Source of the DNA: an uncultured Sphingomonadaceae bacterium
GTDB lineage: Bacteria; Pseudomonadota; Alphaproteobacteria; Sphingomonadales; Sphingomonadaceae
Reading direction: 5' to 3'
NCBI GenBank assembly: GCA_947488625.1
Contig: CANKZR010000001.1
Span: 1,240,001 to 1,304,000, forward strand
DNA length: 64,000 bases
Shown: in pieces, positions 1-9,029 of the stretch
Numbering within the stretch: position 1 is the first letter of the stretch
How the letters are laid out: each line of letters opens with the position of its first letter
The notes under the pieces: model-generated
What the model was told of the DNA's origin: nothing
The model's input: only the letters and a program-made list of their open reading frames with translations
The model's database searches: none
Program-made: the position numbers and the translations under genes

Positions 1-128
1 GGGATTTTCGAATAGATCAGTCATGGTTTCAGATGTAACCTTTTCAACCCGATTGTGCAATAGGTGCTCATTACACACTCGATCCGTCGAACTATCCGCT
101 GGTTCCCGCACAATAGGCTTGAATCCAC

Positions 129-158
129 GAGGGGTTTATGATTCAAGCTGAACCATGA
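129..158 (+). other. Possible six-codon leader ORF coupled to the ftsB-like gene
   Basis: A GAGGGG purine run sits three bases before an ATG that opens a six-codon frame (MIQAEP). Its TGA overlaps the ATG of the next gene as ATGA. The downstream gene has no good Shine-Dalgarno sequence of its own at normal distance, so translation could be coupled. Seen directly: the purine run, the mini-frame and the overlap. Inferred: function. Confidence 0.3.
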
Positions 159-469
159 ACCGGCCACGCAAGGATATTGTTCGAGAGCGCGTTATGAACG
201 CCGCTGCCTTGCTTGTGCTGATGCTGGTTGGTGGTCTCGCCCTGATCGGTCCTTCAGGCCTGTTGTCCTGGGGCGAACAGGCTTCGCGATTGGATGAGCA
301 TGAAGTTCGCATTGCCGCGTTGCAGGAACGCAAGGCGGAACTCGAAAATCGAGTTGCCTTGCTTGACCCCAACAATGTGGACCCCGATTTCGCGTCCGAG
401 CTCGTTCGCGGTAATCTGAATGTGGTTCATCCCGACGAGTATGTCGTGGAGCTTGAGCCCATTGACTAA
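155..469 (+). CDS. ftsB: FtsB/DivIC-family septum formation initiator
   Basis: Small bitopic membrane protein of 104 residues, the usual size of FtsB/DivIC. A basic N-terminus is followed by one hydrophobic segment (about residues 15-36) and then a heptad-like coiled coil (about 40-72). In the family this protein links FtsL and FtsQ in the divisome on the periplasmic side. A septum-initiator gene just before pdhA is a common alphaproteobacterial arrangement. Start: the ATG overlaps the stop of a short upstream frame; an ATG at codon 14 is an alternative but would shorten the cytoplasmic tail. A T-tailed hairpin follows, so it is probably not co-transcribed with pdhA. The sequence is divergent and identification rests on size, topology and neighbours. 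Confidence 0.75.
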   Translation: MNRPRKDIVRERVMNAAALLVLMLVGGLALIGPSGLLSWGEQASRLDEHEVRIAALQERKAELENRVALLDPNNVDPDFASELVRGNLNVVHPDEYVVELEPID

Positions 470-478
470 AGGGCTCGC

Positions 479-506
479 GGTTTGGCACACCAACCAAACC
501 ATTTTT
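479..506 (+). terminator. Rho-independent terminator after the ftsB-like gene
   Basis: GGTTTGG and CCAAACC form a perfect 7-bp stem around an 8-base loop, followed directly by ATTTTT. It lies 10 bases after the stop codon and separates this gene from pdhA. Confidence 0.7.
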
Positions 507-536
507 ACCGTATAGGTTACTGTATAAAGTGCAGCG

Positions 537-566
537 TTGCCAGCGGAACGCTTGGACGCTTATAGC
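537..566 (+). promoter_or_regulatory. Possible sigma-70 type promoter for pdhAB
   Basis: TTGCCA and TATAGC are separated by 18 bases, downstream of the terminator and about 55 bases before the pdhA start. The match is moderate and could be chance; a promoter is expected here because of the terminator upstream. Confidence 0.35.
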
Positions 567-620
567 CATTCTAGACCAAACAACCTGCGCCGCAATTGGC
601 GCGAACCAGGGGATTGCATC

Positions 621-1721
621 TTGGCCAAAGCCTCCACCGGAAGCGAAAAAAGCAAGCAGGCAGCGGCGAACCAGCACGCGTCTGGATCATCGGATAGCGA
701 AGATTTCGCGCTTCGGACGTTGCAGGAGACGCTGGAAGAGAAACAGCGCTTCGAGGCCAGCGAAGAGCAACTCATGCATTTCTACGAGCAGATGCTGCTT
801 ATCCGCCGGTTCGAGGAAAAGGCTGGCCAGCTTTACGGCCTTGGCCTGATCGGCGGCTTCTGCCACCTTTACATCGGCCAGGAAGCGGTCGCCATCGGAT
901 TGCAGAGCGCGCTCGACAATGATCGCGACAGCGTGATTACCGGCTATCGCGATCACGGACACATGCTGGCCTATGGCATCGATCCCAAGGTTATCATGGC
1001 AGAGTTGACGGGGCGCGCCGCCGGTATTTCCAAGGGGAAGGGCGGCTCGATGCACATGTTCAGCACCGAGCACAAATTCTATGGCGGACACGGCATCGTG
1101 GGCGCGCAGGTCTCGCTGGGTGGCGGGCTCGCCTTCGCGCACAAGTATAATGAGGATGGTGGCCTTTGCCTCGCCTATTTTGGTGACGGGGCGGCTAACC
1201 AGGGCCAGGTTTACGAGACCATGAACATGGCGGCCTTGTGGAACCTGCCGATCGTGTTCGTCGTCGAGAACAACCAGTATGCGATGGGCACGGCGGTAAA
1301 ACGCTCCAGCGCCGAGACGGAATTCTATCGGCGCGGAACGGCTTTCCGCATCCCCGGCATGGATGTGAACGGCATGGACGTGCTGGAAGTACGGCAGGCT
1401 GCGGAAATCGCGTTTGCACATGTTCGTGAGGGGAACGGTCCAGTGCTGATGGAGTGCAACACCTATCGCTATCGCGGCCACTCCATGTCCGACCCGGCGA
1501 AATACCGCACGCGGGAGGAGGTGCAGGACCAGCGCGAGCACAATGATCCAATCGAGCGCGTGAAGAAGGATCTGGCGGATGCCGACATCGCGGAGGAAAA
1601 ACTGAAAGAGATCGACAAGGGCATTCGCGCCACCGTTTCCGAAGCTGCGGACTTTGCGGAAAGCTCTCCCGAGCCAGAGGCAGGCGAACTCTACACCGAT
1701 GTTCTGGTGGGGGAGTACTGA
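621..1721 (+). CDS. pdhA: Pyruvate dehydrogenase E1 component, alpha subunit
   Basis: Thiamine-diphosphate-binding half of the E1 heterotetramer, which decarboxylates pyruvate and passes the acetyl group to lipoyl-E2. The ThDP/Mg motif is clear: GDG at residues 188-190 and ENN at 216-218, with the family spacing. The conserved Y-R-H-G-H-S segment typical of the phosphorylation-loop region is also present. Start: TTG with AGGGGA seven bases upstream. An ATG 28 codons earlier is in frame, but it would add a non-conserved arginine-rich extension with no ribosome site. The first 40 residues from TTG are a low-complexity linker as in other alphaproteobacterial PdhA. It is followed after 3 bases by pdhB, so the two are surely one operon. 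Confidence 0.95.
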   Translation: MAKASTGSEKSKQAAANQHASGSSDSEDFALRTLQETLEEKQRFEASEEQLMHFYEQMLLIRRFEEKAGQLYGLGLIGGFCHLYIGQEAVAIGLQSALDNDRDSVITGYRDHGHMLAYGIDPKVIMAELTGRAAGISKGKGGSMHMFSTEHKFYGGHGIVGAQVSLGGGLAFAHKYNEDGGLCLAYFGDGAANQGQVYETMNMAALWNLPIVFVVENNQYAMGTAVKRSSAETEFYRRGTAFRIPGMDVNGMDVLEVRQAAEIAFAHVREGNGPVLMECNTYRYRGHSMSDPAKYRTREEVQDQREHNDPIERVKKDLADADIAEEKLKEIDKGIRATVSEAADFAESSPEPEAGELYTDVLVGEY

Positions 1722-1724
1722 ACC

Positions 1725-3125
1725 ATGCCTATCGAACTGAAAATGCCCGCTCTTTCACCCACCATGGAAGAAGGCACGCTGGCCAAGTGGATGGTGAAGG
1801 AGGGCGACACGGTCTCCGCCGGAGACGTGCTGGCCGAGATTGAAACCGACAAGGCGACGATGGAATTCGAATCGATCGACGAAGGCACCGTGGGCAAGAT
1901 CTTGGTGGCCGAAGGCACCGAAGAGGTGAAAGTCGGCACCGTCATCGCCATTCTCGCTGGCGAGGACGAAGACGCCTCCGACATCGAGGCTCCTGCCGAT
2001 GAGGCACCGGCGGCCTCCGACGAAGCCGACGACGTGCCGGGCGAAGGCAAGGATGTTGGCCGCGACGGCAATCCTCTGGATATCGACAAGCCCGAAGCCA
2101 AGCCGCGCGCCAAGGATCCCGAAATCCCCGAGGGCACGAACATGGTGAAGCTCACCGTGCGCGAAGCATTGCGCGATGCAATGGCCGAGGAAATGCGGCT
2201 GGACGATCGTATCTTCGTCATGGGCGAGGAAGTTGCCGAGTATCAGGGCGCCTACAAGGTAACTCAGGGTCTGCTCGACGAATTCGGACCCAAGCGCGTG
2301 ATCGATACGCCGATCACTGAATACGGATTTGCCGGTATCGGCACAGGCGCCGCGATGGGCGGGCTTCGTCCGGTCGTGGAGTTCATGACTTTCAACTTCG
2401 CCATGCAGGCGATCGACCACATCATAAATTCCGCTGCCAAGACCAATTACATGTCCGGCGGCCAGATGCGCTGTCCGGTGGTGTTTCGCGGCCCCAACGG
2501 CGCTGCCAGTCGCGTCGGCGCGCAGCACAGTCAGAACTACGGCCCGTGGTATGCCAGCGTGCCGGGTCTGATCGTGATCGCGCCCTATGACGCATCCGAT
2601 GCCAAGGGCTTGTTGAAAGCTGCCATCCGCAGCGATGACCCGGTTGTCTTCCTGGAAAATGAGCTGGTCTACGGGCAGAACTTCGAAGTCGCTCAGCTGG
2701 ATGATCATGTCCTGCCGATCGGCAAGGCGCGGATCATGCGCGAGGGCAATGACGTAACCATCGTCTCCTATTCGATTGCTGTGGGTGTTGCGCTGGAAGC
2801 GGCGGACGAACTGGCAGAACAGGGTATCGAGGCCGAGGTTATCGATCTTCGCACGCTAAGGCCGCTCGATACGGCCACTATCCTCGAAAGTCTGGCGAAG
2901 ACGAACCGGGTGGTAATTGCCGAGGAGGGATGGCCAACCTGTTCCATCGCTTCGGAAGTGATCGCGGTGTGCATGGAGGAAGGTTTCGACCATCTTGATG
3001 CGCCGGTCTTGCGTGTCTGTAACGAGGATGTGCCGCTCCCCTATGCCGCAAACCTGGAAAAGCTGGCGCTGATCGACAAGGATCGCGTGGTGGCCGCCTG
3101 CAAGAAAGTCACTTACACCGATTGA
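1725..3125 (+). CDS. pdhB: Pyruvate dehydrogenase E1 beta subunit with N-terminal lipoyl domain
   Basis: The beta subunit of E1 carries an extra N-terminal biotinyl/lipoyl domain (about residues 1-78). The lipoylated lysine should be K43 in the [11 protein letters not shown] motif. An acidic, Ala/Pro-rich linker (about 80-135) joins it to the transketolase-like pyrimidine-binding domain (about 140-315) and the C-terminal transketolase domain (about 330-460). This lipoyl-E1beta fusion is known in several alphaproteobacteria and explains the 466-residue length, against about 330 for a plain E1beta. It follows pdhA by 3 bases. The E2 and E3 genes are not in the window. Confidence 0.96.
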   Translation: MPIELKMPALSPTMEEGTLAKWMVKEGDTVSAGDVLAEIETDKATMEFESIDEGTVGKILVAEGTEEVKVGTVIAILAGEDEDASDIEAPADEAPAASDEADDVPGEGKDVGRDGNPLDIDKPEAKPRAKDPEIPEGTNMVKLTVREALRDAMAEEMRLDDRIFVMGEEVAEYQGAYKVTQGLLDEFGPKRVIDTPITEYGFAGIGTGAAMGGLRPVVEFMTFNFAMQAIDHIINSAAKTNYMSGGQMRCPVVFRGPNGAASRVGAQHSQNYGPWYASVPGLIVIAPYDASDAKGLLKAAIRSDDPVVFLENELVYGQNFEVAQLDDHVLPIGKARIMREGNDVTIVSYSIAVGVALEAADELAEQGIEAEVIDLRTLRPLDTATILESLAKTNRVVIAEEGWPTCSIASEVIAVCMEEGFDHLDAPVLRVCNEDVPLPYAANLEKLALIDKDRVVAACKKVTYTD

Positions 3126-3135
3126 CGCTGCAACA

Positions 3136-3171
3136 CTGATACGGCTTGTCGATAGGCGGCAACCGTATCAG
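3136..3171. terminator. Inverted repeat between convergent pdhB and tadE-like genes
   Basis: CTGATACGG and CCGTATCAG form a perfect 9-bp stem with an 18-base loop. The right arm contains the stop codon of the minus-strand TadE-like gene. There is no long T-run on either strand, so it is a plausible but imperfect bidirectional terminator. Confidence 0.5.
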
Positions 3172-3860
3172 CTGCTCGTGGCGTAATTTATTCCCTCGAA
3201 AGCGCCGCATACCGCGACGGGATCGGCCGCGCCGGATGCCGGCTGGTAGATTTCGGTAAGGTCCCGGTCGGCACGCACGGTATAGCTGGCGACGGCGTTG
3301 ACGGTTCCGGAATTGAAGGTGAAGGGATCGCCGATGATGGGTTGGTAATCGTAGCTGATTTCCACGAACATCACTGCCTCATCCGCGAAAGCGATAACCT
3401 CCTCGCCTGCCGGTCCCATTCCGGGAAAATCGTCCGCACTCTTGCCGTCGCCTGCTACGCCATAGGAACTGGGATGGTTCTTCTTGCCCACGCAGCGTTG
3501 CCAATGAATGTATTGCTGGTCGGCCGTATCCGGCACCACTTCAAGACTGCTGAGTATGACCCGCCCATGCTCGTACAGGTCGATTGATTCCCCACCTTGC
3601 AGATGGGCGCCGAAGAACAGGTCGTTGATATCGGCCTCGTAGATCTTGCGATCCTCCAACATGGACTGGTCTCCGATACGCGAAGCGTTGTCGGCAATCT
3701 GGTTGGCGAGCTGCGTCACCTTCATTTGCACCAGCACTCTGTTGGACACTTCGAGGCCCATCAGGCCGACCGTCAGCAGGAAAGGAAAGACCAGCGCGAA
3801 TTCGGTCATCGCGACGCCGGCGACGTTCCGGCGCAATCGGGAAGCGAATCTGCCGATCAT
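3168..3860 (-). CDS. TadE-like pseudopilin (second triplet, distal gene)
   Basis: A 230-residue protein with the TadE pattern: a short basic leader, then a hydrophobic helix rich in F/V/L/G containing the T-E-F-A-L-V-F-P-F core (about residues 18-40), then a periplasmic region. In the Flp/Tad systems TadE and TadF are minor pseudopilins processed by a prepilin peptidase. Start: the ATG overlaps the previous stop as ATGA and has AGGA eight bases upstream; a TTG two codons earlier is less likely. It is last in a minus-strand cluster of six TadE/TadG-type genes. No tadA, tadB, tadC, rcpA or flp gene is in the window. The specific role is unknown. Confidence 0.8.
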   Translation of the reverse strand: MIGRFASRLRRNVAGVAMTEFALVFPFLLTVGLMGLEVSNRVLVQMKVTQLANQIADNASRIGDQSMLEDRKIYEADINDLFFGAHLQGGESIDLYEHGRVILSSLEVVPDTADQQYIHWQRCVGKKNHPSSYGVAGDGKSADDFPGMGPAGEEVIAFADEAVMFVEISYDYQPIIGDPFTFNSGTVNAVASYTVRADRDLTEIYQPASGAADPVAVCGAFEGINYATSS

Positions 3861-4450
3861 ACGCAATTTCCTGTTTTTACGGTACTTTCCTGAAAATTGA
3901 ACGGCTGGTTGCGTAGCACCGTTTTCGCCTGCACCGTCACTTCCTGGTCAAGGTTGATGAGGCGGGCGAGGGGGAAGGCGCGGTCGTACGTCGCCGATAC
4001 CTCATAGAGCACCGCGTCGCGCGCGCCGCTGCTGTTATCCTGGGAGCGGTCGGCATCCCACAAGCCGTTGCCATTCACATCGACGAACACTTCGTTGTTG
4101 TTGCAGCTGCCATCGCTGTTGGTGTCTGTAAATTCTTCTGCCTGCCCGACATCTGCGTAGTTGGTATATGCGCTCCTGCTAAAGGTAAGGACGGCATTGG
4201 GCACAATGTCGTGGATCATGTCCGTCACATTGCCGTCCAGCGCAGCAGGATTGTTGGCATAGGATTCGATAGTGGAATCGCGTGCAGCGTCCAGCACTGC
4301 GCCTTCGATCATGGTCTTTGCGTACATGTTGTAGGACAGATCGAACATTCCCATCAACGTCAGCGTCAGAACTGGTGCGATCAGAGCGAATTCCGTCACC
4401 GTCACACCGCGTTCGTCACGTAGAAAATGGAGAGACACCCATTGCATCAC
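3857..4450 (-). CDS. TadE-like pseudopilin (second triplet, middle gene)
   Basis: A 197-residue protein with the TadE N-terminal signature: RDERGVTVTEFALIAPVL followed by a hydrophobic stretch to about residue 40. The periplasmic part contains an Asp/Asn-rich segment (about residues 105-135, with D-T-N-S-D-G and D-V-N-G-N-G) that resembles calcium-binding loops. GTG and ATG codons are adjacent; the GTG overlaps the upstream stop. It is tightly coupled on both sides to other pilus-like genes. TadE family membership is fairly certain; calcium binding is inference from loop composition only. Confidence 0.8.
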   Translation of the reverse strand: MMQWVSLHFLRDERGVTVTEFALIAPVLTLTLMGMFDLSYNMYAKTMIEGAVLDAARDSTIESYANNPAALDGNVTDMIHDIVPNAVLTFSRSAYTNYADVGQAEEFTDTNSDGSCNNNEVFVDVNGNGLWDADRSQDNSSGARDAVLYEVSATYDRAFPLARLINLDQEVTVQAKTVLRNQPFNFQESTVKTGNCV

Positions 4451-6384
4451 TGGGTGATCCGCAGTTCGCTCATGGCGCGGGCGATGGCTTCGAAGGCATC
4501 GTTCAGTTCATCGGCACTCGAAGCTTCGAATGAACGACCGGGGCCGGCACATTCTGTCATCAGATCCGTCAGCCCAGTGCCGAAGGCGACGACCCATACG
4601 GTGATATTGCGGTTTTTAACCTGCTCGCACGCAACGCCAAACCTGTTCTCGACAAGAGTATTCAGGGGGTTCGTATCGCGTGTTGCAGGATCCCAGCGAC
4701 GTTGGTCCAGCCCGTCGATGCCATAGGCGCCGTAGGCCAGATCGTAGGGTTCGGTCTGGCCATCGGTAAGCCAGATCATGTGCCGTGCGCGCGTTCGCCC
4801 TGATTCGTCGGCATTCTCCGATGCGAACAGACCGGTGGGGGAAAGAAGGCGTCCACCCCAGATCATGCCGATATCGTGATAGGTCGCGCCGTTTGGCTCC
4901 AGCGTGCCGAGATACGTGTTTAGCTGGGCGTCGGTCATTTCCTGCAGCTTCTGCGCCTTCGGCGGACAGTCGGAGAACCACCAGGTTCCGCTGTCCACGT
5001 ATTCCTTGATCGAATTGCGATCAGGACGCGGGTCGAAGTCGCCATCGCCGTTGTTCTCTATATCGCGAACGTAAATCTCGTCCGGATAGCGCGGACGCCA
5101 CTGGGTGGCTGGATTGCCAGCTGAGGGGACGAGATCGATGTCGAGATCCAGGGCGCGCGAGAAATCGACATTGTCGTAATCGGTAATTCGGTAGGTATCG
5201 CGCTCTTCAATGCAGCCTTCGGTTTCCGCCCGCCAGTTGCTGACATCGCGCGTAACAGGCTCGTAATCCCACACCGTGCGATCGAACGACGGGACTTCGG
5301 TGACGCGCTCGAACGTCTGCACGTAGTTGACATCGGTGCTCTCGCGCACCTCGCAGGTCTCCCCCACGCGAGCGGTGGTATAGCGCGTTCCGTTGTGAAC
5401 TCGGCGCATCGGCCGAATAGTCAGGAGGGCGGGCGGTTCACCCTGCAATTCAGTTCTGGTCTCGCCATCGCTGGTGTCGGTATAGGTCCAGCTATTGGGA
5501 GGCCGGCTACCGTTGCAGCTATACCAGCCGTTCTGATCGGCGTTGGCGGGCTCGTTCCACGTTGCGGCATAGGAGCTTATGGTGACCCACGGACTGCGCT
5601 CGCCCGAAACAAAGGTGTACCTGCGATTGTATGTCCGCCCGACTTCCTCGTTAATGCGACGGCGGCCTGTGTCTGTGCGGCCTTGGTAGGTCCACTCGTT
5701 CACAACCCAGCTATCCTGAAGCAAATGACCAACATTGACGTTGGTTGCGTAGGGCACGAAACCGTAGCGCACCTGCGTTCCAGGGGCCTTCGCGCCCTCG
5801 ATCTTGGCGTGGAATACACGGATTGTATCCTTCAGCGTCTCTATGCGCGAAAGGCTGTCACCGGCGTTGGTGTGGCGCATCGATCCGGTGGTATCGATCA
5901 CCATCATCACATCGAGGTTGCTGAAGTTGAGAATAGCTTCGCAGTTTACGGCAATATCCATGTTGGTGTGACCGAACACCTTCATCAGCGTAGTCGGTAC
6001 ATCCACGCTGGCCGTTCCGGAAATGGCGTAGTCGTTTTCCAGCACCATCGCGAAGTCGCGGTTGCTGGTGCCATATACGCCGTCACGAAAGTTGATGTTG
6101 AAGAAACGCTGCCCCGTGTTCGCGACGTCTGCAGGAACGGTGTTGTCAACCGCCACGCCAGCACCCAGCCTTTGCCGTGCCGCCAGCACCCCGGCGTCGC
6201 AGGCCTGCTGTAAACGCACCTGCGTAAGGTAGCCGCGCCCCATGTCGACACCGCCACCAATCAGCGCCAGCAGCGGAAACAGCGCCGCAGCCAGCATTGC
6301 CGCAACGTTGCCTCGGTTGTTGCGCGCAAGGCGGGACAGCAAGCGCGCGAATTCCGGGCTGGAAAAGAGGAATGGTGTATTCAC
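4447..6384 (-). CDS. TadG-like protein with von Willebrand A domain
   Basis: A 645-residue pilus-assembly-type protein. The N-terminus has the TadG pattern: an R-N-N-R-G-N-V motif, then a hydrophobic segment (about residues 26-46), then DMGRGYLTQVRLQQACDAG, typical of Flp/TadG assembly proteins. A von Willebrand A domain follows; its metal site is D-T-T-G-S (D164, S168), with a second half that ends in a TWVVAFG-like strand and runs to the C-terminus. A long Trp/Tyr-rich insertion (about 200-450) lies inside the VWA region. Start: GTG with AGGGG eight bases upstream; an upstream TTG lacks this. It heads the second TadG-TadE-TadE triplet. Probably anchored in the inner membrane with a periplasmic or surface VWA domain. 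Confidence 0.85.
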   Translation of the reverse strand: MNTPFLFSSPEFARLLSRLARNNRGNVAAMLAAALFPLLALIGGGVDMGRGYLTQVRLQQACDAGVLAARQRLGAGVAVDNTVPADVANTGQRFFNINFRDGVYGTSNRDFAMVLENDYAISGTASVDVPTTLMKVFGHTNMDIAVNCEAILNFSNLDVMMVIDTTGSMRHTNAGDSLSRIETLKDTIRVFHAKIEGAKAPGTQVRYGFVPYATNVNVGHLLQDSWVVNEWTYQGRTDTGRRRINEEVGRTYNRRYTFVSGERSPWVTISSYAATWNEPANADQNGWYSCNGSRPPNSWTYTDTSDGETRTELQGEPPALLTIRPMRRVHNGTRYTTARVGETCEVRESTDVNYVQTFERVTEVPSFDRTVWDYEPVTRDVSNWRAETEGCIEERDTYRITDYDNVDFSRALDLDIDLVPSAGNPATQWRPRYPDEIYVRDIENNGDGDFDPRPDRNSIKEYVDSGTWWFSDCPPKAQKLQEMTDAQLNTYLGTLEPNGATYHDIGMIWGGRLLSPTGLFASENADESGRTRARHMIWLTDGQTEPYDLAYGAYGIDGLDQRRWDPATRDTNPLNTLVENRFGVACEQVKNRNITVWVVAFGTGLTDLMTECAGPGRSFEASSADELNDAFEAIARAMSELRITQ

Positions 6385-6493
6385 AACACTAACCCCTAAA
6401 TACAATCTCTGAGGTTATCGTTGAGAACCAGGGTTAAGATATTCATGATCTTGCATGGTACGCGCCGTATTCAGCCAAGCGCGTCCGGATCGA

Positions 6494-6943
6494 TCAAACG
6501 TCGAGCAGAAAGACAGGCCGGGTATAGGTGACGAACGGGAATTCGATCCCTGCAAAACCCAGGAAACTGTCAAGCTGGTAAGATACCACGACCTGCAGTT
6601 CCGTCGCCCCGCTGACACGCTGCGTAGCGGCGTTGGTGATGGTGGCGTTGATCCGGTTCTGGTCGAGCAGGTAGGGTGCACCCAGCGCCTGGTTCTCCGC
6701 CCAGGTTTCAAGTTGTGAATTCGAAAGCTCGTTGCCGGTCTGGTATTGTACCATCGCATAGCGCGCCACATCGGCAGACAGGCCTCGTAGCGCGTTGTAG
6801 TTCTGCATCGCCATGCCGACTTGCAGCACTCCGACCAGCAACAGCAGGAATATCGGGGCGAGAAGGGCAAACTCAACGGCGATCGCACCGTTTTCGTCAC
6901 GCGTAATGCGAAGGAACATGGGCTTGCTGTTCATGGGAATCAT
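6494..6943 (-). CDS. TadE-like pseudopilin (first triplet, distal gene)
   Basis: A 149-residue protein with the classic TadE head: R-D-E-N-G-A-I-A-V-E-F-A-L-L-A-P followed by an uninterrupted hydrophobic helix (about residues 14-42), then a periplasmic domain of about 105 residues. Start: the ATG overlaps the preceding TGA as ATGA; a second ATG three codons later is equally possible. The 109 bases downstream, up to the next TadG gene, are the only sizeable gap in the pilus-like cluster and may hold a second promoter. Confidence 0.85.
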   Translation of the reverse strand: MIPMNSKPMFLRITRDENGAIAVEFALLAPIFLLLLVGVLQVGMAMQNYNALRGLSADVARYAMVQYQTGNELSNSQLETWAENQALGAPYLLDQNRINATITNAATQRVSGATELQVVVSYQLDSFLGFAGIEFPFVTYTRPVFLLDV

Positions 6944-7437
6944 CCGACCTGTACCGTGCGATTGACGTCGTAGGTTACGGCCGATCCAACGCCCCATTCG
7001 GCCCAGATGGGCGAATAGGTATCTGTCAGATCGATCTTGATGAACTGGTATTCGACTGCGCTGCCGCAACTACCGGCTGCGGTGACATAGGCCGTTGCCG
7101 TTCCGCAGCGATAAACGGGATCGACATCTACCGTCACGGAGCCGCAGGTTGCCTGTCCATCGGTGATGACGGGCTGGGTCTTTCCGCAAAGTGATGTTGC
7201 TACGATATCGCGCACCGTAGCGCGGTCGCTTGCTGTCTCCGGCGCCACTGCTCGAACAACGGCGGCGGCTTCCGCCGCGGCGCTCTGCAATTCAGTCTGG
7301 CGGGCAACCATCGAACTCGCCTCGAAACCTCCCAGCGCCATCACCAGCAGTACCGGCGCGACGAAGGCGGTCTCGATCGCCATCGAACCGTTTTCGTCCA
7401 CGCGAATACGGGCCATGCGGGCAAGGGCGTTCATCAT
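6940..7437 (-). CDS. TadE-like pseudopilin (first triplet, middle gene)
   Basis: A 165-residue protein with RVDENGSMAIETAFVAPVL at the head of its hydrophobic segment, the TadE/TadF processing-region pattern. It has four cysteines in the C-terminal half (in LCGK, ATCG, YRCG and GSCG contexts), so two disulphide bonds in the periplasm are plausible. Start: the first of two consecutive ATGs overlaps the stop of the TadG-like gene upstream. An upstream in-frame extension is a non-conserved His/Arg-rich stretch that overlaps that gene and was excluded. Confidence 0.8.
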   Translation of the reverse strand: MMNALARMARIRVDENGSMAIETAFVAPVLLVMALGGFEASSMVARQTELQSAAAEAAAVVRAVAPETASDRATVRDIVATSLCGKTQPVITDGQATCGSVTVDVDPVYRCGTATAYVTAAGSCGSAVEYQFIKIDLTDTYSPIWAEWGVGSAVTYDVNRTVQVG

Positions 7438-9029
7438 GCTACCAGTCTCACTTTCGATGCCGTGCTGACGACAGTGGTATCTTCCGTTGAATCGGCGGGG
7501 CAGAAGGTCTGCATATCGGCGGTGCCGGTGATCGTGATATTGTTGGCCGCAATCATCAGACACTGACTGGTAACGCCTGCTGTTCCAGCGAAGAACACTT
7601 CGCTGACCGGGAAATACATCGTTCCGTTGAGGACGGTATTGGAGTTGCCATTGAACCTCTGGCCGTTGTTACCGGCACCGGGACCGTCGCGATCCTCGAA
7701 CACCAGCATTCCGGCAAGATCGTTGGCGTCTTCCGGTGAGAGGCCGACGTTCATCAGATCCGATGCCGTCATTCCTGTAAGGTTGACATCGGCGCCGCCA
7801 TTGATCGTGACCGAGGCACCGTTGTAAAGCACGAACATGACGCCAGCGCCGTTCACCTCGTGCTGGCCATTGATGGTGAGCGAGCCTCCATCGATGTTGT
7901 AAACACCGGGCGCAAAAGCCGTGTCGCAACCGATGCGGATGCTGGAATAGGTTCCGGGTCGTACGTTACCGGCCTGGCCGCCTTCCTGTACGACGACGTT
8001 GCTGTATATCGTGGTACGGTCGTATTCGCGGCGCTCCCATTTCTTTTTCTGACCTTTGCCACCAAGATCACGCCACACGGTTTCCCGCTCGACTTCGGTA
8101 CCTTCTACCGTGCCGTTGGGCACGATCAGACCTTCATCCTGGTTGTACGTGTTTGAAGAGGCGCGGCCATCGGGGTTGTCCCAGGCTTCGACGTTGTTCT
8201 GGTTCGGTCCCTGCCAGTAAGAGTAATTCGTTATCGTACGGACCGAGACGTCGGCGAACGTCGTGTCGTTCGATCCAGAACAACTGTAGGTGCGCGAAAT
8301 CTGGGATTCCGACGGATTGGGCGGGCTGAGTTCTGCGAACGGATCATACAGTCCGCTCATATATTCCAGGATCACGTCGTCCGTGTTGTTCTTCAGCCAT
8401 TCGTCCACGCCGCCTGCGGAGAGGATCCAGCCAGCTTCCACGTCAGGATTGCCATTCACCTTGATCGACAGATCATCCGTGGAAAGTGCGGCGAGGCCGC
8501 AGCTTGCGGTTAGAACCGCGCTGCCGCCGATGGTCACCGCGCCGGTGTCATCATCGTCAAGCGCGATAAGGCAGCTAGTGAAGGTCACACCTTCTTCGAA
8601 GCTCGCCTGCGCGTAGGCGGAGATCGTCGCCGCATTGCCGGTGAGGAAGCCCGTGAAGGGAAGTTCCTTCGTTGCCGTGGCGGATACCGCGACGGAATTG
8701 TCGGTCCCTCCGGCATAATCTGCCAGACTGATAACGGGATCGGCGTGAAAATCGTCGGTGACCGAAAGGTTCGCGAGGAACTCTTGGTCAGCGCGAGTCG
8801 CGTATGTGCTTTCCGTTTCGCTGTCGGCCGCTGCCCAGGCACCGGCAATCGCTGCCTGGTCGACTGCGAACTGCAATTCGCGTTTCCACATGTACCACTG
8901 GGTGACGTCCACACCCATTCCGGCCCCGCCGATAAGAACAGGCATCCCCAGAGCTACAAGCAGGGTCGCATTGCCGCTGCGGCATGATGCCACACTCTTG
9001 AACGTTTCGCGCATGAAGTTGACGATCAT
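7434..9029 (-). CDS. TadG-like protein without an evident VWA metal site
   Basis: A 531-residue protein. The N-terminal segment S-C-R-S-G-N-A-T-L-L-V plus a hydrophobic helix (about residues 20-42) and G-V-D-V-T-Q-W-Y match the TadG/Flp assembly protein pattern. No D-x-S/T-x-S metal motif was found, unlike the paralogue downstream. The C-terminal third (G-T-Y-S-S-I, GVYNIDGGSL, GASVTINGG) has short Gly/Asn-rich repeats suggestive of a beta-strand-rich or beta-helix region. Start: ATG with AGGTG eight bases upstream; a GTG three codons earlier is possible. It is the first gene of the minus-strand cluster, so its promoter should lie in the 279-base gap upstream. Confidence 0.8.
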   Translation of the reverse strand: MIVNFMRETFKSVASCRSGNATLLVALGMPVLIGGAGMGVDVTQWYMWKRELQFAVDQAAIAGAWAAADSETESTYATRADQEFLANLSVTDDFHADPVISLADYAGGTDNSVAVSATATKELPFTGFLTGNAATISAYAQASFEEGVTFTSCLIALDDDDTGAVTIGGSAVLTASCGLAALSTDDLSIKVNGNPDVEAGWILSAGGVDEWLKNNTDDVILEYMSGLYDPFAELSPPNPSESQISRTYSCSGSNDTTFADVSVRTITNYSYWQGPNQNNVEAWDNPDGRASSNTYNQDEGLIVPNGTVEGTEVERETVWRDLGGKGQKKKWERREYDRTTIYSNVVVQEGGQAGNVRPGTYSSIRIGCDTAFAPGVYNIDGGSLTINGQHEVNGAGVMFVLYNGASVTINGGADVNLTGMTASDLMNVGLSPEDANDLAGMLVFEDRDGPGAGNNGQRFNGNSNTVLNGTMYFPVSEVFFAGTAGVTSQCLMIAANNITITGTADMQTFCPADSTEDTTVVSTASKVRLVA

